Position numbers and translations under genes: made by a program
Assembly: GCF_943908415.1 (NCBI RefSeq)
Contig: NZ_CALTSY010000014.1
Coordinates: 1-46,882, forward strand
DNA from: an uncultured Anaerococcus sp.
Lineage (GTDB): Bacteria; Bacillota; Clostridia; Tissierellales; Peptoniphilaceae
Direction of reading: 5' to 3'
DNA: 46,882 nucleotides
Notes under the pieces: model-generated
What the model was told of the DNA's origin: nothing
Databases searched by the model: none
What the model saw: the letters and a program-made list of their open reading frames with translations, nothing else
Part shown: one piece after another, positions 25,373-33,928 of the stretch
Layout of the letters: each line of letters opens with the position of its first letter
Position numbering within the stretch: position 1 is the first letter of the stretch

Positions 25373-26247
25373 TTTTTGCTCCCCTTCTTTAGTTCTTTTA
25401 ATTCAGATTCTAAATCATCATAGTCTCTTTGTGGATTCTTAGCTCTTGCAATATCTATCAGTAATAAGCTCATATCAATATATATTTCTTTTTCCTTATA
25501 AAGCTCTTTACTATCAAGATATTTTATATGAGATTCTATAGTATTTGTATCAGCTCGTTCTATAGGTCCTGTAAGAGCATCTATAGGTCCATTGGTAAAT
25601 AGATTGTCCATATTTTTCTTAGCTAAATTTTCTAAGGCTTCTAATGACTCTTTACTTGTAAAACCATAATTTTCAAGTATCTTGCTAGCCATATATGAAA
25701 GACCTACTACCATATTGCTTATAGCAACAGTAGATAAGTGATAGCCACTTTTATTTCTTGTAGCTATTACTTTATAAGGATTTGCTAATCTTGTAAGATT
25801 TCTACTTATTACTTCTATAGCCTCCTTATCCCCCTCTAAAGTAAAAAAAGCTTTATCCAAATCCTTGTAAGAATTCTCCTTACTGGAAACCGCAAGCATA
25901 GGATGCATGGATAAGGAATAAAAATCTTTATCCTTTTTTGAAAATATTTCAGAGTTTAGGCTGCCACTACAGTGACATATTATCTTATTTTTTAAATTAT
26001 ATTTCTTTATCTTATTCCATACATTTATAATTTGATCATCTGTAGTAGTTATAAATATAATCTTACATTTATCTACTATTTCCTTGATACTAGAAAAACT
26101 CTTAGTATTTGTAAGCTTTGCACTATAGTCTGCACTTTCCTCACTCCTACTATAATAACCTTCCAAATTTATGTAACCCTCATCAAAAAAATAAAGCCCT
26201 AGAGAGCTACCAAGCTTGCCAGCTCCTATGATTGCTGCCTTATACAT
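25369..26247 (-). CDS. panG: PanG-type ketopantoate reductase (Rossmann + DUF2520)
   Basis: An N-terminal Rossmann fold (AAIIGAGKLGSSLGLYF, residues 4-20, a GxGxxG NAD(P) site) is joined to a C-terminal DUF2520 domain with the characteristic GPIERADTNTIESHI near residues 226-240. SMHPMLAVSS and the GYHLSTVAISN stretch are also typical. Proteins of this type were described as an alternative ketopantoate reductase, PanG, in Francisella with relatives in Firmicutes; the four-base overlap with panB here supports that role, making pantoate from PanB's product. ATG at 26247 is preferred over a TTG eight codons upstream because GGGTGA precedes it closely. Confidence 0.83.
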   Translation of the reverse strand: MYKAAIIGAGKLGSSLGLYFFDEGYINLEGYYSRSEESADYSAKLTNTKSFSSIKEIVDKCKIIFITTTDDQIINVWNKIKKYNLKNKIICHCSGSLNSEIFSKKDKDFYSLSMHPMLAVSSKENSYKDLDKAFFTLEGDKEAIEVISRNLTRLANPYKVIATRNKSGYHLSTVAISNMVVGLSYMASKILENYGFTSKESLEALENLAKKNMDNLFTNGPIDALTGPIERADTNTIESHIKYLDSKELYKEKEIYIDMSLLLIDIARAKNPQRDYDDLESELKELKKGSKN

Positions 26248-26367
26248 TGAATCACCCCCCCTTATAAACAAGTAAATTAAGGCAATAATATAAGCTCAAA
26301 TCTATATAATATCTTATCATATATATGTATTTTGGTATAAAATTAATCAAAATTGTTGATTATGATA

Positions 26368-26395
26368 AAAGGATGCGAAAAATTTCGCATCCTTT
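26368..26395 (-). terminator. Terminator of the old-yellow-enzyme gene
   Basis: A stem of 13 base pairs (26368-26380 with 26383-26395) with a very short loop lies 11 bases past the stop codon and has T-rich ends on the minus strand. Confidence 0.85.
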
Positions 26396-26405
26396 ATAAT
26401 GTTAT

Positions 26406-28358
26406 TTAAAAAACAAAGGCTTTATCATATGCCTCTCTACTAGCAGAGACAATATTCCTTGGCTTATGTGCATCTCCTATTAGGATTGTATTTTCAAAGG
26501 CTTCTAAGAATTGTTTATTATAGTTCGGATTATTTTTAATTCCTATTGCTGATACAATATAATCAAAATCTACTTCTATCTCTTCTTCACTTTCTATATT
26601 TAACAATATGGCCTTTTTACTATCTTGGTCTACTTTTTTTATAGTTGTTTTGGTAAATATCGGTATTTGTTTTTCTTCAAATCTTTTTAGCATCATTGCT
26701 TTTGTAGATACTTCTAGTTCTTTACCAACTTCATCTAACATTTCTACTATGGTAACTTTATTATTTCTATCTACCAAAAATTCACCAGTTTCTAAGCCTG
26801 TTTCACCACCGCCTATAACTAATATATTTTTGTCAGCAAAGTCTAGCTTCTCTGATAAAATATCTTCATAACCTACTAATTTTTTGCTATCTAATCCTTC
26901 TATGTCTAAAGTTGCTGGTTCGCCTCCAACAGCAACTACCACTCCATATGGGTCTAACTCTTTTATTTTTTCAACTGTGGCTTCTTCATTAAATCTTAAG
27001 TCTACTCCATGCTCTTCCATTGTTTTTCCTAGCATTATTATATAATCATTAAAATAGAACTTGAATGGAGGCATGGCGCCTAGTCTTATAGCTCCACCTG
27101 GGCCCTCATTTTTATCAAATACTGTTACATCATATCCTCTTTTTGCTAGGACAATAGCTGCTTCACTACCACTTGGTCCAGCTCCTACTACAACTATCTT
27201 TTTATTTTCTCCAGTTTTTGCCACTAATTTGTTTAAATCAGTGTATAGGTATTCTTTGCTTAGCTCTGGGTTTACTGTACAAGTAACAGGCCTATCGTAT
27301 CGCATAAGCTGACCAAAGCAATTCATACAACCTACACAAGTTCTTATGTATTCATCTTTGCCAGCTTTAGCCTTATTTGACCACTCTGGATCTGCTAATG
27401 AAGCACGAGCCAATCCTACAAAGTCACATACGTCATCTTCTAGAAGTTCTTCTGCTATGCTAGGATATTTGATATTATTTACTGCAATTACTGGAATATT
27501 TACTGTTTCTTTAAGTCTTTTTGCATAATCTTTTTTCCATCCTTGTCCTATGCTTGATGGCTCAATAATTGTATAACCTGATTCATAAGTTCCACAACTA
27601 AGATTTATACAATCTACTCCTGCTTTTTCAATAGCTTTTGCAATTTTTAGACTTTCTTCAAATTCCAAACCACCTTCTACATGATCTGTAGAATTTAGCC
27701 TTACACTTATTGTAAAATATGGTCCACAATATTCTCTAATACCATATATTATATTTAATAGAATTCTCATTCTATTTTCCAGGCTTCCACCGTATTCATC
27801 TTTTCTTTTGTTAGTATGTGGGCTCAAGAAAGATGAGATTAGGTAACCATGGGCCGCATGGATTTCAACACCATCAAATTCTGCGTTTTTAAGTCTAACA
27901 GCTGCTCCAACAAATTGTTTTTCAAGCATTTTTATATCTCCTATGCTAAGTTCGCGAGCTTTTTCACCTACCACAGCTGATGCAAGGGCTGATGGACCTT
28001 CTGGTGTAAATCCTGTTATACGAGAAGATGTCTGTATCCCAGCATGGTGGATCTGACCAAATATTTTTGTATCATAAGTATGTACCGCATCAGCAAGCTC
28101 CCTAAGTGATCTGATATTTCCTTCATGAGCTGCTGATAGTTGATTTCCACTTGCTCTTCCTGCTTTTCCATCAACATTGGTTATACCAGTAATTATAAGA
28201 CCAATACCTCCCTTAGCACGAGCCTTAAAATATTCAATCTCTTGAGCTGTAGCTTCACCTTCTGCTGAAGAATAATTGACACCCATGGCTGGCATCACAA
28301 GTCTATTTTTAAGTTCTAGTTTTCCAATTCTTCCCTTTTCAAATAAATTATTGTACAT
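26406..28358 (-). CDS. NADH:flavin oxidoreductase (old yellow enzyme) fused to FAD/NAD(P) domain
   Basis: This 650-residue enzyme has the layout of 2,4-dienoyl-CoA reductase and bile-acid BaiCD/BaiH-like enoate reductases. An FMN TIM barrel fills about 1-335 (RLVMPAMG, GQIHHAGIQ, EIHAAHGYLISSFLSP). The 4Fe-4S cysteines are in CVGCMNC and VTC around 340-360. The second half holds an FAD site (VVVGAGPSGSEAAIVLAKRG near 390) and an NAD(P) site (ILVIGGGETGLETGEFL near 505), ending in a GDAHKPRNI segment. It probably reduces C=C bonds of unsaturated acids or CoA esters as an electron sink. It is monocistronic with an AGGAGG site; the natural substrate is unknown. Confidence 0.88.
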   Translation of the reverse strand: MYNNLFEKGRIGKLELKNRLVMPAMGVNYSSAEGEATAQEIEYFKARAKGGIGLIITGITNVDGKAGRASGNQLSAAHEGNIRSLRELADAVHTYDTKIFGQIHHAGIQTSSRITGFTPEGPSALASAVVGEKARELSIGDIKMLEKQFVGAAVRLKNAEFDGVEIHAAHGYLISSFLSPHTNKRKDEYGGSLENRMRILLNIIYGIREYCGPYFTISVRLNSTDHVEGGLEFEESLKIAKAIEKAGVDCINLSCGTYESGYTIIEPSSIGQGWKKDYAKRLKETVNIPVIAVNNIKYPSIAEELLEDDVCDFVGLARASLADPEWSNKAKAGKDEYIRTCVGCMNCFGQLMRYDRPVTCTVNPELSKEYLYTDLNKLVAKTGENKKIVVVGAGPSGSEAAIVLAKRGYDVTVFDKNEGPGGAIRLGAMPPFKFYFNDYIIMLGKTMEEHGVDLRFNEEATVEKIKELDPYGVVVAVGGEPATLDIEGLDSKKLVGYEDILSEKLDFADKNILVIGGGETGLETGEFLVDRNNKVTIVEMLDEVGKELEVSTKAMMLKRFEEKQIPIFTKTTIKKVDQDSKKAILLNIESEEEIEVDFDYIVSAIGIKNNPNYNKQFLEAFENTILIGDAHKPRNIVSASREAYDKAFVF

Positions 28359-28473
28359 ATTTCCTCCTAATAAATACAGTTAGCAATTACCACAATATAA
28401 TTTTAGATATCTTTATATATCTATATATTTATTAGCATTATATAGTTAATTTTTTAATTATCAATATATTTTA

Positions 28474-28504
28474 TAAAAAAAGATGCGGTTGCTACCACAT
28501 CTTT
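28474..28504 (-). terminator. Terminator of the gltX-cysS-rlmB-yacP-sigma operon
   Basis: An 11-base-pair stem (28479-28489 with 28494-28504, one mismatch) starts at the base next to the sigma factor stop codon and ends in a minus-strand T run. Confidence 0.85.
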
Positions 28505-29575
28505 CTAATTCTCTGCATCGGAGTATTCTTTTAACTTACCTAGGGCTTGGTTTTCTATCTGTCTTATCCTTTCTCTTGATAAGTCATATATTGAACCAAT
28601 TTCTTCTAGGGTTTTTGGTTTTTCGTTATCTAAACCATAACGATAGATTATTATTTGTCTTTCTCTTTCTGTAAGCTGACTTAAAGCTTGCATTAAAAAG
28701 TTTTCCATGTCTCTCTCCAGTATTAGCATATCTACTGGAGTTGATTCATCACCTACCATATCCATTAGCTCATCTCCTGTGGAGTCTTCACTATCTAGAT
28801 TGATATTTAATGATGTGGAGTTTACTTGGTTACGATTTATAAGGAATAAGTCATCAGCTTGTTTTTTATCTATACCTTCTTTTTCTAAGATCTTATAGAT
28901 TTCTTCATCGCTTGCTTCTGGATTGGATTTTAGGATTTGTTTTAATTTATTTAACTTCAAATATTTACCAGCTGGTATTCTTATGGTATGTCCTTCTTTG
29001 TTGATAGCTTTTCTAATAGCCTTATCAATCCACTTGTAAGCATAGGTAGTGAATTTATAACCTAGGGATAGGTCAAACTTTTCTGCGGCACGTATCATCC
29101 CTAGCATACCAGATTGAACTAGGTCTTCTAGGTCTAGATCATTTCCGTGGGACCTATAAAAATATGAGGCACGGCTTCTTACTAGACCTTGGTTTTTTTC
29201 TACTAAGGCTGCTAAGGCATTTTGATTACCTTCTTGAAATTTTTCTACGATTTCTTCATTAGTTAAGTCTGACATTTTCATCATATCTCTGCGAGTAATA
29301 GGTGATATAGCTGTGGATTCGCTTCTTTTCGGAGTGAAATCTTCCTCCTCTTCTTCCTCTTCTATATCCTCTATTTCTTCAATGTCATCGTTAGCTTCTA
29401 TTTCTTCTTCGTATTCTTCTTCCTCATCCTCGATGAATGTTACTAATTCATCTTTTTCTTCATCGGATAATTCTTCTATTACAATCGCTATCTCCTCTTC
29501 ACTCATGTCTGATGAATTGAAGTAGGTTCTTAGCCTATCAATTACCCTTTCATCTTTTAAATTTATTTTATCCAT
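28505..29575 (-). CDS. Sigma-70 family RNA polymerase sigma factor with acidic N-terminus
   Basis: This 356-residue sigma factor has regions 2, 3 and 4. An N-terminal part (1-45) is followed by a strongly acidic stretch (48-79, nearly all Glu/Asp). Region 2 spans about 121-195 (DLEDLVQSGMLGM for core binding, GYKFTTYAYKWIDKAIRKAI), region 3 about 200-275, and region 4 about 298-352 with a canonical -35 reader SRERIRQIENQAL. Compared with E. coli sigma-70, W433 is Lys181, Q437 is Lys185 and T440 is Arg188, so -10 recognition should differ from the housekeeping factor. It closes the conserved gltX operon at the place of Bacillus sigH, but is not SigH-like in length or domains. Likely an alternative sigma factor. 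Confidence 0.85.
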   Translation of the reverse strand: MDKINLKDERVIDRLRTYFNSSDMSEEEIAIVIEELSDEEKDELVTFIEDEEEEYEEEIEANDDIEEIEDIEEEEEEEDFTPKRSESTAISPITRRDMMKMSDLTNEEIVEKFQEGNQNALAALVEKNQGLVRSRASYFYRSHGNDLDLEDLVQSGMLGMIRAAEKFDLSLGYKFTTYAYKWIDKAIRKAINKEGHTIRIPAGKYLKLNKLKQILKSNPEASDEEIYKILEKEGIDKKQADDLFLINRNQVNSTSLNINLDSEDSTGDELMDMVGDESTPVDMLILERDMENFLMQALSQLTERERQIIIYRYGLDNEKPKTLEEIGSIYDLSRERIRQIENQALGKLKEYSDAEN

Positions 29576-29603
29576 GCTTCACCCTTATTTTGAATTTATT
29601 TTA

Positions 29604-30131
29604 CTAATTTTTTTCCAAATCATCCTTGATTTGATCTATTTTATCAATCATTTCTTTTGATAGGGGAAATGATTTAAAGTTCCTATTAAAATCTTTTTTA
29701 CGTTTTCGATTTATCTTTTTTTGGTTATTATATATATCTGCCCTAAGCTCATTTGAGGTAATCCTAGTTGCTCCCTTACTTGTAGCAAGTATTTGGATTT
29801 GTCCATCATCTGTGACTACCTTTAAATTATGCTTATGACCAATACTTAATATTTGCTTTTCTATATAGGTATCTGCCGTTTGGTATCTTTTGGTATAGAC
29901 AATCTGCATGCCATATTTTTCAACAATAGTTTCTTTTGGTCTATCTAGATTATATGCATCAAATACTATTATGATTTCTTCTCCGCTTAGGGACTTATAC
30001 TCAGCCATTTCATCTATTAGTTTATCTCTTGCAGCTTCTAGGGATGATTTTGAAATCTCCATGAGATTAGACCAGCCATTTATTACATTATAGCCATCTA
30101 CTATGGTTATATTTCTCCTATTTGAAGTCAT
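29604..30131 (-). CDS. yacP: YacP-like NYN domain endoribonuclease (Rae1 family)
   Basis: This PIN/NYN-fold protein matches YacP (Rae1), a ribosome-associated endoribonuclease in Bacillus. Visible features are IVDGYNVINGW near the N-terminus with the first catalytic Asp, IIVFDAYNLD near residue 55, ADTYIEKQI and VVTDDGQIQ with further acidic residues, and a basic C-terminal tail (NRKRKKDFNRN). I use ATG at 30131, close to the conserved core; an in-frame ATG at 30149 is an alternative. It overlaps the rlmB 3' end by 14 bases. The order cysS-rlmB-yacP is conserved across Firmicutes. Confidence 0.88.
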   Translation of the reverse strand: MTSNRRNITIVDGYNVINGWSNLMEISKSSLEAARDKLIDEMAEYKSLSGEEIIIVFDAYNLDRPKETIVEKYGMQIVYTKRYQTADTYIEKQILSIGHKHNLKVVTDDGQIQILATSKGATRITSNELRADIYNNQKKINRKRKKDFNRNFKSFPLSKEMIDKIDQIKDDLEKN

Positions 30132-30822
30132 TTTGTCTTCTGACCTCATACATGCATGTAGCTGCCGCTACAGATGCATTGAGGGAGTTTACCTTTCCTA
30201 GCATTGGTATTTTAATAAGCTGATCACAATTTTCTCGAATCAATCTACTTATCCCATCACCTTCATTGCCAACTACTATAGCAACTTTTCCCTTTAGATT
30301 TGTAACAGCCAGGCTATTTTCAGCCTCTCCTGCAAGTCCATAAACCCAGAATCCATTCTCTTTGAATTTTTCTATACTCTGGTTTAAATTTGTAACCATA
30401 ACAACTTTGATATTATTAATAGCCCCAGCACTTGTCTTATAAACAGTTGAGTTTACCTTCGCTGATCGATGTTCTGGTATTATTACTCCATCAAATCCAA
30501 AGCTTTCTGCAGATCTAATAATAGCACCTAGATTATGTGGGTCTTCAATTTTATCTAAAAGAATAACTCTTTGAGCTTCTTTTAGCTCATCTAATGAAGC
30601 ATAGTTAAAAGAGTCGACCTCTATCATAACTCCTTGGTGATTGCCTTTATAATTTTCAAAAAATCTTTTATCTACGTATTCGATTTCTATATTTTTTTTA
30701 GATAGTTTGTCTATGATTTTTCTTACAATAGGAGTATTTTGATTGATAATATAGGTTTTATGAATTTTTTGGCCATTATCTATTGTTTCTAAAACTGGCT
30801 TTCTCCCATAAATCTTATCCAT
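30118..30822 (-). CDS. rlmB: 23S rRNA 2'-O-methyltransferase RlmB (TrmH/SpoU family)
   Basis: This SpoU-class SAM methyltransferase modifies G2251 of 23S rRNA in relatives. The N-terminal substrate-binding domain (1-75) starts MDKIYGRKPVLE. The knotted catalytic domain has DKIEDPHNLGAIIRSAESFG (motif 1 Asn/Arg), VVGNEGDGISRLI (motif 2) and LGKVNSLNASVAAATCMYE (motif 3). ATG at 30822 overlaps the cysS stop as TAATG, with GGGAG eight bases upstream; an ATG five codons upstream inside cysS is less likely. Confidence 0.93.
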   Translation of the reverse strand: MDKIYGRKPVLETIDNGQKIHKTYIINQNTPIVRKIIDKLSKKNIEIEYVDKRFFENYKGNHQGVMIEVDSFNYASLDELKEAQRVILLDKIEDPHNLGAIIRSAESFGFDGVIIPEHRSAKVNSTVYKTSAGAINNIKVVMVTNLNQSIEKFKENGFWVYGLAGEAENSLAVTNLKGKVAIVVGNEGDGISRLIRENCDQLIKIPMLGKVNSLNASVAAATCMYEVRRQNDFK

Positions 30823-32243
30823 TAGATGAGCTCCCATTTTACACCATCTCGTGTATCCTTGATTGCAACGCCCATTGCCTTAAGTTTGTCACGAATTTGG
30901 TCTGCTTTCTCGTAATTCTTATCTGCCTTAGCCTTATTTCTTTGATCTATAAGTTCTAAAATCTCTGATTCATTTATTTCATCATTTGATTTCTTACGGT
31001 TTTCTATACCTAGGACAGTTTCAAGTTCAATTAGTTCATCCAATACTGCTTTTATTAGGGCCTTTGAATTTTCTTGGCCAACTTTAGTGTTGGAGAATTT
31101 AACTAATTCAAAAAGTACTGTTATGGCATCTGCTGTGTTTAGGTCATCATCCATAACTTCTATAAATCTTTGACGAAATTCTGAAAGTTCATTTATTAAG
31201 ACTTGCTCATCTTCATGGATTTCACTTTCACTAGCATTTTCTAATAGTTCTTCTAGTCTAAATACTGCATTATTTATCCTATCTAGGGAATTGCTAGCTC
31301 CTTTAATAATTTCTCTTGTAAAATTGATTGGCTGACGGTAGTTAGTTGTTAGCAACCAAAATCTAACTACCATTAGGTCATAATTTTCTTTTATATCATG
31401 TAGAGTAAAGAAATTGCCAAGTGACTTGCTCATCTTTGTACCATCTACTTGGATCATTCCATTGTGCATCCAGTAATTTGCAAAAGTCTTTTCATTTAAG
31501 GTTTCTGATTGAGCTATTTCATTTTCATGGTGAGGGAATTCTAAGTCTTCCCCGCCTGCATGAATATCTATAGTGTCTCCTAAGATTTTTTTATTCATAG
31601 TGGAGCATTCTATATGCCAACCTGGACGGCCCTTACCCCATGGAGAGTCCCAAGAAACTTCTCCCTCTTTTTTTGTCTTTTTCCAAAGAGCAAAGTCTAG
31701 GGGGCTTTCTTTTTTACTAGCTTCTTTACTTTCAAGTCTATTACTAGCTCCATGTACTAGATCTTCTACATTTTTACCTGATAGCTTTCCATAGTCATTG
31801 GCTTTTGCCACCCTAAAGTAGACATCTCCATCTACTTCATAGGCAGCCTCCTTTTTAATTAGGTCTTCTACAAATTCTATAATCTCATCCATTACTTCAG
31901 TTGCCCTTGGATGGATGGTAGATTCTTCGTCTAGGTTTAAATCAGCTGCATCTTCCATAAAGATCTTGATATACTTATCTGTGACCTCCTTGGTAGTTAT
32001 GCCTTCTGCTATAGACTTATTGATTATCTTATCATCTACATCTGTAAAATTTACTACATAGGTAACGTCATAGCCTCTAAATTTTGCATATCTTTTAAAG
32101 GTATCAAATACTACAAGCGGTCTTGCATTTCCTATGTGCATATAGTCATAAACAGTAGGCCCACAGACATACATTTTTATTTTATTTTCTTCAATCGGAA
32201 TAAATTCTTCTGTCTTTCTTGTGAGCGTGTTATGAATTTTCAT
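30822..32243 (-). CDS. cysS: Cysteine--tRNA ligase
   Basis: This is a class I cysteinyl-tRNA synthetase of 473 residues, the usual length. CGPTVYDYMHIGNARP contains a zinc cysteine and the HIGN signature (residues 28-43), GWHIECSTMN and HAGGEDLEFPHHENE supply the remaining zinc ligands around residues 208-240, and KMSKSLGNF is the KMSKS loop near 268. The C-terminal DALR-type domain ends in the anticodon-binding region. It begins directly after the gltX stop with no gap. Unlike Bacillus, no cysE gene lies between gltX and cysS. Confidence 0.97.
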   Translation of the reverse strand: MKIHNTLTRKTEEFIPIEENKIKMYVCGPTVYDYMHIGNARPLVVFDTFKRYAKFRGYDVTYVVNFTDVDDKIINKSIAEGITTKEVTDKYIKIFMEDAADLNLDEESTIHPRATEVMDEIIEFVEDLIKKEAAYEVDGDVYFRVAKANDYGKLSGKNVEDLVHGASNRLESKEASKKESPLDFALWKKTKKEGEVSWDSPWGKGRPGWHIECSTMNKKILGDTIDIHAGGEDLEFPHHENEIAQSETLNEKTFANYWMHNGMIQVDGTKMSKSLGNFFTLHDIKENYDLMVVRFWLLTTNYRQPINFTREIIKGASNSLDRINNAVFRLEELLENASESEIHEDEQVLINELSEFRQRFIEVMDDDLNTADAITVLFELVKFSNTKVGQENSKALIKAVLDELIELETVLGIENRKKSNDEINESEILELIDQRNKAKADKNYEKADQIRDKLKAMGVAIKDTRDGVKWELI

Positions 32244-33725
32244 TTAAAAATTTTCCTTTACGTAATTAAGTCTTTCTGCTATCTTATCTTTACCCATTAG
32301 TACCATAACTGATGATAAGTCTGGTCCGTGAACTGATCCTGTTATAGCAGCTCTGATTGGGAACCAAAGATTCTTGCCCTTGATGCCTGTTTCTTTTTGG
32401 ATAGTTTTCATAATAGAGCCTGCAAACTCTTCATCTATTTCATCTACTTCGTTTAGTTTTGTTAGATATGAATCGATAAGTTTTTTAGTATCTTCTTCTT
32501 TTAAAACTTCTCTTGCTTCTTCTTGCCAATCCACCTTATCATCAGCTAGATAATAGTTTTTAGATAGTTCTGGAGCATCTGAGAATTTATCTATGGCTGA
32601 TTGCCATGTATTTGCTAAAAGCAATAGGTTATGGTCTGAGTAATCCTCATCTATTAGTCCAGTTTTTACCATATATGGTTTGATTTCTTTAGCTAAATCT
32701 TCAGCAGCCATATCACGAACATAATGTCCATTTACCCAATCTAGCTTTCTCTTATCAAATACGGCACCTGTTTTGTTTACCCTATCAAAGTCAAATTGAT
32801 TTGCTAATTCTTTAATAGTAAAGATTTCCTCTTCACTATCTGGTGACCAGCCTAATAGTGCTAAGAAGTTTACTAATCCTTCTGGTGTATATCCTTCTGC
32901 TATGAAGTCTTCTACCATACCATCTCCATTTCTCTTTGAATATTTCTTATGGTCTTCATTAAGAACTGTTGGTAGATGTATATATTCTGGTGCATCCCAG
33001 CCAAAGGCTTCGTATAAGTAAACATGTTTTGGAGTTGATGATATCCATTCATCACCACGTACTACATGTGTTATCTTCATCAAATGATCATCCACAACTA
33101 CGGCAAAGTGATAGGTTGGAAATCCATCTCTTTTTATAAGAACTTGATCATCCATGTCATTGGTGTTAAAAGTAATCTTGCCTTTAATCCTATCCTCAAA
33201 TGAGATGTCACGGTCTTTTGGTAGTTTTAGTCTAACTGTATATTCTTCTCCATTAGCAACTCTTTGTTTAGCTTCTTCTAATGGAATAGAACGGCAAAGT
33301 CCATCATATTTTGGAGTTAAGCCATCAGCTTTTTGTTGATCTCTAACTTTATCAATTCTTTCTTGTGAACAGAAGCAATAATAAGCCTTATCTTCTTCTA
33401 TAAGTTTTTCTATATATTCATTATAGATGCCTGCTTCAACCCTTTCAGATTGTATATATGGACCGTATTCTCCCTTTTCACTAACTTCTCCATTACTATC
33501 AAGCATTACACCTTCATCGATTTCTACACCAGACCAGTCTAGGGCCTTTAATAAATTTTCAAGTGCTCCTTCTACATATCTAGTTCTATCTGTATCTTCT
33601 ATTCTAAGAACCATTGTCCCATCTGTATGACGTGCATATAAATAATTAAATAATGCAGTTCTAAGTCCACCGATGTGTAAATAACCGGTTGGAGATGGAG
33701 CAAATCTTACTCTAACATCGCTCAT
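32244..33725 (-). CDS. gltX: Glutamate--tRNA ligase
   Basis: This is a class I glutamyl-tRNA synthetase of 493 residues. FAPSPTGYLHIGGLRTALFN holds the HIGH signature (residues 8-27), LRIEDTDR is typical, the zinc-type CFCSQE is near residue 116, FPTYHFAVVVDDHLM is conserved, and KYSKRNGD is the KMSKS-like loop near 250. It is the first gene of the operon with a near-consensus promoter and AAGGAG ribosome site. Whether it is discriminating or also charges tRNA-Gln cannot be settled by eye; in relatives lacking GlnRS it usually does both together with GatCAB. Confidence 0.97.
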   Translation of the reverse strand: MSDVRVRFAPSPTGYLHIGGLRTALFNYLYARHTDGTMVLRIEDTDRTRYVEGALENLLKALDWSGVEIDEGVMLDSNGEVSEKGEYGPYIQSERVEAGIYNEYIEKLIEEDKAYYCFCSQERIDKVRDQQKADGLTPKYDGLCRSIPLEEAKQRVANGEEYTVRLKLPKDRDISFEDRIKGKITFNTNDMDDQVLIKRDGFPTYHFAVVVDDHLMKITHVVRGDEWISSTPKHVYLYEAFGWDAPEYIHLPTVLNEDHKKYSKRNGDGMVEDFIAEGYTPEGLVNFLALLGWSPDSEEEIFTIKELANQFDFDRVNKTGAVFDKRKLDWVNGHYVRDMAAEDLAKEIKPYMVKTGLIDEDYSDHNLLLLANTWQSAIDKFSDAPELSKNYYLADDKVDWQEEAREVLKEEDTKKLIDSYLTKLNEVDEIDEEFAGSIMKTIQKETGIKGKNLWFPIRAAITGSVHGPDLSSVMVLMGKDKIAERLNYVKENF

Positions 33726-33763
33726 TATAACTCCTTTTCAATTCTTTCTAGTATACTTAATTT

Positions 33764-33793
33764 ATTATAATATATATTTAAACTTATTATCAA
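33764..33793 (-). promoter_or_regulatory. Promoter of the gltX operon
   Basis: On the minus strand TTGATA (33793-33788), an 18-base spacer and TATAAT (33769-33764) lie about 40 bases before the gltX start. No T-box leader is seen here. Confidence 0.65.
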
Positions 33794-33820
33794 TAGCATC
33801 TTGTTAATAAGATAATGAAA

Positions 33821-33839
33821 GGGAGTGCAAAACACTCCC
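33821..33839 (-). terminator. Probable terminator of the AGCS symporter gene
   Basis: A 7-base-pair perfect GC-rich stem GGGAGTG/CACTCCC with a 5-base loop lies about 90 bases past the stop. The T tract after it is short, so it is a weaker call. Confidence 0.6.
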
Positions 33840-33928
33840 CTCACTTAACTTATTTAATTATAACATTGCTTACTCTAAAAATCAACTTTGTCAAGGATTT
33901 CTATTGTAAGTTTTAAGCTATTTCTTTT

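Noticed and set aside
29313..29525. Ser-rich open frame on the plus strand
   Set aside because: It is the antisense shadow of the Glu/Asp-rich part of the sigma factor.
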